Positions 1-5,070 of a DNA stretch of 10,230 bases are shown piece by piece; position 1 is the first letter of the stretch, and every line of letters begins with the position of its first letter. Below the pieces are notes generated by a model, which was not told the DNA's origin, ran no database searches, and saw nothing but the letters and a program-made list of their open reading frames with translations. Origin of the DNA: Bacteroidales bacterium. GTDB lineage: Bacteria > Bacteroidota > Bacteroidia > Bacteroidales > UBA3663. The stretch lies in the NCBI GenBank assembly GCA_016293065.1, contig JAEDEY010000077.1, forward strand, positions 1-10,230. The letters are read 5' to 3'. Position numbers and translations under genes: made by a program.

Positions 1-1
1 T

Positions 2-76
2 AACTGGATCACTGGCGCACACTCAGGACGTGCTTGCCGTCGTGACGACATCTACGGTATTACTGGGTGGATATGA
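2..76 (+). CDS. 3' end of an unrecognised gene (partial)
   Basis: The frame starting at base 2 is open from the window edge to a TGA at 74-76 and gives 24 residues ending in DDIYGITGWI. I prefer it over the other open frame (stop at 78-80) because its codons (aac, atc, cgt, gac, tac, ggt) look like those of well-expressed Bacteroidota genes. I do not recognise the protein: the tail is polar, rich in Arg and Gly and has one Cys, with no membrane segment. It is convergent with holA, leaving only 9 bases between the two stops, too little for an independent terminator. Both the frame choice and the existence of the gene are inference from a short stretch. Confidence 0.45.
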   Translation, partial: NWITGAHSGRACRRDDIYGITGWI

Positions 77-85
77 TTGATGTAT

Positions 86-1108
86 TTAATGCATTATCTT
101 GTACAAAAGCTCCTGTAGGGCTTCTGCATCGCTCAGGGTGACATCGCGGGCACCTTTGCAGCGAGCATCATAATCTCTTAAGATCGACACGACCTCCATG
201 GTCTTCCAGCCGTTGTAGTTCTTGAGGGCTACAGTCAGGTCTTTTGCCAAGGGGTACGAGATTTTCAGGTCTGCCATAAGTCCGTTGACGGTCTTGTTCT
301 GGCAGTAATGAGCCAGCATAAGGTTGGTGAAGAATCCAAACAATGCTGAGAGTGTCATTACCATGGGGCTTGCCTTGGGATTGGCAGCAAAATAGCGTCT
401 GATCATCTCTACTTTCAGAAAATCCTTGGCACCGACAGCCGATTGCAACTCCCAGGCATTAAAATCCTTAGAGATGCCGATGTGGGTAGTGACGTCTTCG
501 GTTGTGATGGTTGTTCCTTTCAATGTCAATCTCAACTTCTCTATCTCGTGGAACATACGGCTCAGGTCGGAACCTATACTCTCACAGAGGATTCTCAATG
601 CCTTGGCATCGATTTTCAGTCCTTTCTCTTTTATGTATGGTTCAACGACATTGGCAAGTTCGTAGTCGCGAATCTTCTTGCTTTCAAAGACAACTCCTCC
701 GCTGTCGGACACCAATTTTGGCAGTTTGCCTCCCAAAGGCTTGGTTTTGCATATCATTACGAAGACGGTGCTTTCGAGAGGCTGCTTGATGTAGAGCGAC
801 AGATTGTCGAGTTGCTGTGAGCGATTGTCGTAGGCTTGAATTTCTCGAAACAACACAAGCTGTCGCTCAGCCATCATTGGGTAACGGCGACAAGCCGAAA
901 CAATGTCTCCTATGCTGGTAACATCTGCACCATAGAATTGAGTGAGGTTGAAATCCTTTTCGTCTTCTGTCAGGACATTGTCGATCAGAAGGTCGGTAAT
1001 ATGGTCGAGAAAATAAGACTCTTCTCCATGCAAGAGATAGACAGGAGCAAAATGCCCTTGCTCAATATCTTTGCATATCGATGAATAATCCTGTTTTTTT
1101 GCTGCCAT
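86..1108 (-). CDS. holA: DNA polymerase III subunit delta
   Basis: The 340-residue product matches HolA, the delta subunit of the DNA polymerase III clamp loader, which opens the beta sliding clamp during replication in the cytoplasm. Visible family features are the N-terminal segment with PVYLLHGEESYFLDH (about 22-36), a degenerate nucleotide-binding-like fold without a true Walker A, the SACRRYPMMAERQLVLFRE stretch (71-89), the central SIGSDLSRMFHEIEKL helix (178-192), and the C-terminal helical collar domain from about 215 (FNAWELQSAV). Length is normal for the family (about 340). The ATG at 1106-1108 directly precedes a typical MAAKKQDYSS start. It is divergent from the HSDR_N gene, with only 60 bases between the start codons, and I see no clear TAnnTTTG element for holA in that gap. 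Function is known for the family; identification rests on sequence pattern. Confidence 0.93.
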   Translation of the reverse strand: MAAKKQDYSSICKDIEQGHFAPVYLLHGEESYFLDHITDLLIDNVLTEDEKDFNLTQFYGADVTSIGDIVSACRRYPMMAERQLVLFREIQAYDNRSQQLDNLSLYIKQPLESTVFVMICKTKPLGGKLPKLVSDSGGVVFESKKIRDYELANVVEPYIKEKGLKIDAKALRILCESIGSDLSRMFHEIEKLRLTLKGTTITTEDVTTHIGISKDFNAWELQSAVGAKDFLKVEMIRRYFAANPKASPMVMTLSALFGFFTNLMLAHYCQNKTVNGLMADLKISYPLAKDLTVALKNYNGWKTMEVVSILRDYDARCKGARDVTLSDAEALQELLYKIMH

Positions 1109-1133
1109 AATTGACTGATTTATTTCAATTCTA

Positions 1134-1164
1134 TTTGCAATATGATAATAATTGACTATCTTTG
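1134..1164 (+). promoter_or_regulatory. Bacteroidota-type promoter for the HSDR_N gene
   Basis: A TTTG at 1134-1137 and TATCTTTG at 1157-1164 are separated by 19 bases. They match the -33 TTTG and -7 TAnnTTTG elements of the Bacteroidota housekeeping sigma factor with the accepted spacing. Only four bases separate the -7 element from the ATG at 1169, so transcription would start at or within a base or two of the start codon. The elements are seen directly; activity is inferred. Confidence 0.75.
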
Positions 1165-1168
1165 CGCT

Positions 1169-1630
1169 ATGAATTTCGACAGAACTCTCAATCTTCCGGC
1201 TTTCGCCTATCGTGTGCGAAGCTTGTCAAATGGGCTGGAAGAGATTTTCGATAGCCAAAGAAACAAGTATGTGCGCCTGACTCCAGAGGAATGGGTGCGC
1301 CAGCATTTCGTGAATTATCTGGTCAACTACTGCGGATTTCCGAAAGGCCGCATTGGCAACGAAGTGCCGATCAAGGTAGGCTTGACGGAAAAACGCTGCG
1401 ATAGCGTGGTCTTCGACGAGATGGGGAAGCCCAAGGTCATTGTCGAGTATAAGGCCTCGTCGGTGGCTCTGACCCGAAAAGTCTTTGACCAGATTGCCAG
1501 ATACAACCTCACGTTGAAAGTTGATTATCTGATTGTGAGCAACGGACTTACGACATATTGCTGTCGGATGAACCGCACTCTTGGTCGATTTGAGTTTCTG
1601 GAGTCGATTCCGAACTATCCGGATCTGTGA
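1169..1630 (+). CDS. Stand-alone HSDR_N / PD-(D/E)XK-fold protein
   Basis: The 153-residue protein resembles the small Bacteroidota proteins annotated as type I restriction enzyme R protein N-terminal domain (HSDR_N). It has LTPEEWVRQHFVNYLV (38-52) followed by a nuclease-type core: Asp78 in RCDSVVF, then Glu93 and Lys95 in VIVEYKA, the D...ExK pattern of PD-(D/E)XK folds. VFDQIARYN (105-113) and VDYLIVSNG (118-126) complete the family look. The helicase part of a real HsdR is absent, and no hsdM or hsdS lies nearby, so it is unlikely to be a restriction subunit; its role is unknown. I start it at ATG 1169 rather than the upstream ATG at 1142, because the promoter elements lie between them and the extra nine residues (MIIIDYLCA) overlap the -7 box. 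The 3' end overlaps the end of ftsE by 83 bases on the other strand. Confidence 0.85.
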   Translation: MNFDRTLNLPAFAYRVRSLSNGLEEIFDSQRNKYVRLTPEEWVRQHFVNYLVNYCGFPKGRIGNEVPIKVGLTEKRCDSVVFDEMGKPKVIVEYKASSVALTRKVFDQIARYNLTLKVDYLIVSNGLTTYCCRMNRTLGRFEFLESIPNYPDL

Positions 1631-2309
1631 GCTCTGAGGCTTCTCCGGCTGTTTCTTCCTTCAGGTCACGGTCTTCGACCTTGACCACACGCCCGGGGAA
1701 CTCCTCGATGAACTTCAGGTTATGTGTTGACATTACCACAGCCGTATTCTGGCTCTTGCAGATTTCGTGAAGCAGGGCTACAATGTTATGACCTGTCTCA
1801 GGATCGAGGTTACCAGTCGGCTCGTCGGCCAATATTACCTTTGGCTGATTCAGCAGGGCTCGGGCGATTACGACACGTTGCTGTTCGCCTCCCGATAAGG
1901 TGTTTGGCATACGCCACGACTTGGTCTCCATGCCCACAAGGGTAAGCACTTGATGAATGCGCTCGTCGCGTTCCTGCTTAGATTTCCAGCCTGTTGCTTT
2001 CAGTACAAATTCGAGGTTGTCATACACTGTTCTGTCTGTCAACAGCTGAAAATCCTGGAATATTATACCAAGGCTACGTCTGAGATATGGAATCTGGCTG
2101 CGTTTGATTTTTCGGAGGTCGTAGTCGAAAACCCTTGCATATCCATCAGCCACTGGCAATTCGGCATAAATAGTCTTGAGCAGCGAACTTTTGCCAGTTC
2201 CCACTTTGCCAATCAGATAGATAAACTCACCTTCTTCTACACGGAAGTCGATATTCTCAAAGAGAGTCTGTGCGTCTCTCTCAATTGTCACGCCTTGGTA
2301 TTTGATCAT
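1548..2309 (-). CDS. ftsE: FtsE-like ABC transporter ATP-binding protein
   Basis: The 253-residue ABC ATPase has Walker A GKVGTGKS (34-41), a Q-loop at Gln85 (IIFQDFQLL), signature LSGGEQQRVVIARAL (138-152), Walker B VILADEP (158-164) with catalytic Glu163, D-loop GNLDP and switch His196 (STHN). The overall pattern, including VYDNLEFVL, fits FtsE, the cytoplasmic partner of FtsX that couples ATP hydrolysis to cell-wall hydrolysis at division. No ftsX is next to it; related LolD-like or MacB-like ATPases share many motifs, so the exact subfamily is less certain than the ABC assignment. From about residue 217 there is a Glu/Ser/Thr/Asp-rich tail (EETAGEASELTDPDSSES...) beyond the usual end; its last 26 codons lie antisense to the HSDR_N gene. 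The start ATG at 2307-2309 is 27 nt after hisIE, so it is probably co-transcribed with the his genes. Confidence 0.85.
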   Translation of the reverse strand: MIKYQGVTIERDAQTLFENIDFRVEEGEFIYLIGKVGTGKSSLLKTIYAELPVADGYARVFDYDLRKIKRSQIPYLRRSLGIIFQDFQLLTDRTVYDNLEFVLKATGWKSKQERDERIHQVLTLVGMETKSWRMPNTLSGGEQQRVVIARALLNQPKVILADEPTGNLDPETGHNIVALLHEICKSQNTAVVMSTHNLKFIEEFPGRVVKVEDRDLKEETAGEASELTDPDSSESTPETQIDQECGSSDSNMS

Positions 2310-2336
2310 GGGTTGAATAGTTTGTGTGTGATGTTG

Positions 2337-2972
2337 TCAATGCTTCTTCCAGCCAGGATTGTGACGTTCACGCAACTCGGCTGCCATATCTTCTATTCTG
2401 AGTCCCTTGCTTGTAAGCAAAACGATGAGATGATAAAGCATATCTGAGCCTTCGTAAATCATACGGTCGTTTGTGCCGTTGCACGCCTCAATCACGAGTT
2501 CAAGAGCCTCCTCTCCTACTTTCTGAGCCATTCTGTTAAGGCCATCCTTGAAGAGTGATGTGGTATAGCTGCCTTCGGGCATTTCCTCGTGGCGCTTCTC
2601 GATGAAATCCTGCAATTCAGAAAGGAAGAGCAGAGCATTCTCCTTATTGTTTGCAGCCTTGTGAGGATTCTTTTCGTTCCAGCAAGTGTCGGCACCTGTA
2701 TGGCACACAGGACCTACAGGATTGGCCTTGATGAGCAGGGTGTCCTGATCGCAGTCGTTGAGAATCTCAACAACGTTGAGGAAGTTGCCCGAAGTCTCGC
2801 CCTTGGTCCAGAGTGTGTTGCGGGTTCGTGACCAGAAAGTCACCTTTCCTGTTTCGACAGTTTTCTGATATGCTTCTACGTTCATGAAGCCAAGCATCAG
2901 CACCTTGTCGGTCTGAGCATCCTGAATGATGGCAGGAACCAAGCCATCCATTTTGTTGAAATCGATTTCCAT
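2337..2972 (-). CDS. hisIE: Bifunctional phosphoribosyl-AMP cyclohydrolase / phosphoribosyl-ATP pyrophosphatase
   Basis: A 211-residue fusion that catalyses steps 2 and 3 of histidine biosynthesis: PR-ATP to PR-AMP (HisE part), then ring opening to ProFAR (HisI part). The N-terminal HisI domain (about 1-105) shows LMLGFMN (26-31), FWSRTRNTLWTKGETSGN (46-63), the metal-binding DCDQD (73-77) and Cys90 and Cys97 in GPVCHTGADTCW, which ligate zinc in the family. The C-terminal HisE domain (about 113-211) shows SYTTSLFKDGLNRMAQKVGEEALELVIEA (135-163) with the MazG-like acidic helix, and EGSDMLYHLIVLL (174-186). Length is normal for HisIE fusions, and both domains appear intact. The gap from the hisF stop is only 6 nt, and ftsE follows 27 nt later. 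The leader is AT-rich with only a weak purine run (AAAAG) before ATG. Confidence 0.96.
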   Translation of the reverse strand: MEIDFNKMDGLVPAIIQDAQTDKVLMLGFMNVEAYQKTVETGKVTFWSRTRNTLWTKGETSGNFLNVVEILNDCDQDTLLIKANPVGPVCHTGADTCWNEKNPHKAANNKENALLFLSELQDFIEKRHEEMPEGSYTTSLFKDGLNRMAQKVGEEALELVIEACNGTNDRMIYEGSDMLYHLIVLLTSKGLRIEDMAAELRERHNPGWKKH

Positions 2973-2978
2973 CTTTTA

Positions 2979-3737
2979 TTATATTCTTATATTAATCTTT
3001 TCGTTTGACAGATATGTCTTGAGGTCGCTGAGAGGGATCTCTCCGAAGTGGAAGACCGAAGCGGCGAGGGCTGCATCGGCATGTCCGATGGTGAAAGCAT
3101 CGCGGAAATGCTCCATTGTGCCTGCGCCACCACTTGCAATGACAGGTATCGAGAGTAAATCATGCAGTCTTGACAAAGCCTCGTTGGCAAAACCCTTCTT
3201 CTCGCCGTCGTGATTCATCGACGTGAACAAAATCTCGCCCGCACCTCGCTCCTGTGCTTCATAAGCCCAATCGAAGAGGTTGTGACTGGTAGGTATGCGT
3301 CCTCCATTCAGGTAGCAGCGCCATGTTCCGTCTTCTTCAAGACGAGCATCTATCGCAACCACACATTCCTGACATCCGAAGCGAGAAGCAATCTCAGAAA
3401 TCAGTTCAGGATGCCTAACGGCTGCGCTGTTGACCGAGACCTTGTCGGCACCAGCCGAGAGCAGTCTTTCCACATCCGCCAGTTCGCTGATGCCACCACC
3501 CACGGTGAACGGTATATTCACTTCGGCAGCAATGCGTTTTACGAGTTCGGTAAATGTATGCCTGCCTTCGTGAGAAGCTGTGATGTCGAGATAAACCAAT
3601 TCGTCGGCACCCATCTGACTGTATTGCTTGCCAAGTTCTACGGGATCTCCCGCATCACGGAAATTCACAAACTGGACACCTTTGACCGTTTTACCGTCTT
3701 TCACGTCAAGACAAGGGATGATTCGTTTAGCGAGCAT
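2979..3737 (-). CDS. hisF: Imidazole glycerol phosphate synthase, cyclase subunit
   Basis: The 252-residue TIM-barrel protein opens with MLAKRIIPCLDVKDGKTVKGV, the classic HisF start with catalytic Asp11. The second catalytic Asp130 lies in VVAIDARLEEDG. Phosphate-binding glycine motifs TVGGGIS (78-84) and VIASGGAGTMEHF near the C-terminal side are present. With HisH it converts PRFAR plus glutamine-derived ammonia to imidazole glycerol phosphate and AICAR, step 5 of histidine synthesis. Length is typical (about 250). The start ATG overlaps the end of hisA by 11 bp, which suggests translational coupling; no Shine-Dalgarno sequence is visible before it. hisH is two genes upstream, so both subunits would come from one mRNA. 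Confidence 0.97.
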   Translation of the reverse strand: MLAKRIIPCLDVKDGKTVKGVQFVNFRDAGDPVELGKQYSQMGADELVYLDITASHEGRHTFTELVKRIAAEVNIPFTVGGGISELADVERLLSAGADKVSVNSAAVRHPELISEIASRFGCQECVVAIDARLEEDGTWRCYLNGGRIPTSHNLFDWAYEAQERGAGEILFTSMNHDGEKKGFANEALSRLHDLLSIPVIASGGAGTMEHFRDAFTIGHADAALAASVFHFGEIPLSDLKTYLSNEKINIRI

Positions 3738-4449
3738 ATTCTACTAAGTCATTAATTGTGATACGTCCTTCATAAATAGCCTTGCCTACTATCACTGCAG
3801 GCACCCCTGCTTCATCGAGCTGTTCCACATCGCTCATGCACGATACTCCGCCTGAGGCTGTGACATGCAGTTCAGGAAATTGCTCCATGATATCCTTGTA
3901 GAGCTCAACGGCAGGGCCATTCATCATGCCGTCGCGCGAGATGTCGGTCGATATGACACGACGCACACCCCGTCCCACATAGCTGGCAATGAAACTCTGC
4001 CATTTGGCGTCGCTTGACTCTGTCCAGCCTGTATGTGCTATATAACCATCTTTAATGTCTGCACCGAGGATGATGTGGTCGGCTCCATATTTCTCTATCC
4101 AAGAAAGGAAGAGAGCAGGGCGATGAACGGCAATCGAACCACCAGTAATGAACTGCGCACCACTATCGAATGCTATTTCGACATCCTCGTCCGACTTGAT
4201 GCCACCTCCGAAATCAATCACGAGATTGGTTTTGGTGGCAAGGTCGTGAAGTGTCTTGTAATTCACGATATGGTTTGCCTTTGCACCATCTAGATCGACG
4301 ACATGAAGACGCTTGATGCCGACATCTTCAAACTGCTTTGCCACATCGAGTGGGTTCTGACTATAGATGGTCTTTGCATTATAGTCGCCTTGTTGCAGAC
4401 GAACCAACTGTCCGTCGATAATATCTATTGCAGGTATAATATCTATCAT
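3727..4449 (-). CDS. hisA: ProFAR isomerase (phosphoribosylformimino-AICAR ribotide isomerase)
   Basis: The 240-residue TIM-barrel enzyme performs step 4 of histidine biosynthesis, the Amadori rearrangement of ProFAR to PRFAR. The N-terminus MIDIIPAIDIIDGQLVRL carries the catalytic Asp9, and ILGADIKDG carries the second catalytic Asp131. Phosphate-binding motifs are DFGGGIKS (79-86) and TASGGVS (197-203), and STDISRDG (167-174) is the conserved late loop. Length is normal. The start codon overlaps the hisH stop in an ATGA (4446-4449), and the 3' end overlaps hisF by 11 bp, so hisH, hisA and hisF are almost certainly translated from one transcript. The two-residue extension before IIPAID is minor. 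The paralogue HisF is clearly distinguished by its own N-terminal signature, so this call is firm. Confidence 0.97.
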   Translation of the reverse strand: MIDIIPAIDIIDGQLVRLQQGDYNAKTIYSQNPLDVAKQFEDVGIKRLHVVDLDGAKANHIVNYKTLHDLATKTNLVIDFGGGIKSDEDVEIAFDSGAQFITGGSIAVHRPALFLSWIEKYGADHIILGADIKDGYIAHTGWTESSDAKWQSFIASYVGRGVRRVISTDISRDGMMNGPAVELYKDIMEQFPELHVTASGGVSCMSDVEQLDEAGVPAVIVGKAIYEGRITINDLVEYAR

Positions 4450-5033
4450 AATTCCAAGAAATTCTTTAGTATCTGTTCGCCCACAGAGCCCGATTTCTCG
4501 GGGTGGAATTGCGTAGCATAAAAGTTGTCTTTGTGTAGAGCTGCACTATATGGACCGTCATAGTCGGTCGTGGCTATTGTATAGTCGCAGAGAGGTGCGT
4601 GATAAGAATGAACGTAATAAACGAAACTTCCTTCCTTCACGTCTTTCAACAGATTGGTCTTGAGATCTGTTATCTGGTTCCATCCCATCTGAGGCACTTT
4701 CAGATCGGGAGTTGAAGGTCTGAACTTTACAATGTCGGTATCGAAGATGCCAAGGCAATCGACATCACTTTCCTCGCTATGTCTGCACAGAAGCTGCATT
4801 CCGATGCAAATACCCAATACTGGCTGTTTCAGATTTCTAATGACATCTGATAATCCATGTTCGTTGAGGTATTCCATGGCAGCTCGAGCCTCGCCCACAC
4901 CAGGGAAGACTACTTTGTCTGCTTTGTTCAGCATCTCAGGGTCATCGGTCAATACAGCTTCGTAACCGAGTCGCTGTAATGCACACAGAACACTGAAAAT
5001 GTTTCCGGCATTGTATTTGACAACTGCTATCAT
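4446..5033 (-). CDS. hisH: Imidazole glycerol phosphate synthase, glutamine amidotransferase subunit
   Basis: This 195-residue class I glutamine amidotransferase hydrolyses glutamine and passes ammonia to HisF. Motifs are VVKYNAGNIFSV (4-15), the oxyanion-region VFPGVGEARAAM (42-53), the nucleophile Cys76 in PVLGICIGMQLLC, VPQMGWNQ (113-120), and the His177/Glu179 pair in FYATQFHPEKSG that completes the triad. I chose ATG 5031-5033 because MIAVVKYNAGN is the usual HisH start and gives the usual length. A start at 5063 would add ten Lys-rich residues and reach to within seven bases of the lptD stop. The 5' spacer from lptD is 37 nt of AT-rich sequence with no convincing -7 element, so expression is probably by read-through from lptD or from a weak promoter I cannot identify. 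The stop overlaps the hisA start by 4 bp. Confidence 0.95.
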   Translation of the reverse strand: MIAVVKYNAGNIFSVLCALQRLGYEAVLTDDPEMLNKADKVVFPGVGEARAAMEYLNEHGLSDVIRNLKQPVLGICIGMQLLCRHSEESDVDCLGIFDTDIVKFRPSTPDLKVPQMGWNQITDLKTNLLKDVKEGSFVYYVHSYHAPLCDYTIATTDYDGPYSAALHKDNFYATQFHPEKSGSVGEQILKNFLEL

Positions 5034-5070
5034 TTTATATAATTTTTTTGTTTTGAAATTCAAATATCAA

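Noticed and set aside
1169..1630. Reading the HSDR_N gene as part of a type I restriction system
   Set aside because: No helicase motor, hsdM or hsdS is present on either side; neighbours are replication, division and histidine genes.
1950..2447. 165-residue plus-strand ORF across ftsE and hisIE
   Set aside because: It spans two real minus-strand genes and their gap and resembles no protein family.
3210..3755. 181-residue plus-strand ORF antisense to hisF
   Set aside because: It is a shadow of hisF, whose catalytic motifs are all intact on the minus strand; no recognisable domain.
4418..4446. 11-base direct repeat ATAATATCTAT (4418-4428 and 4436-4446)
   Set aside because: It is explained by the HisA N-terminus, which encodes the same IDII residues twice (MIDIIPAIDIID), a conserved part of the enzyme.
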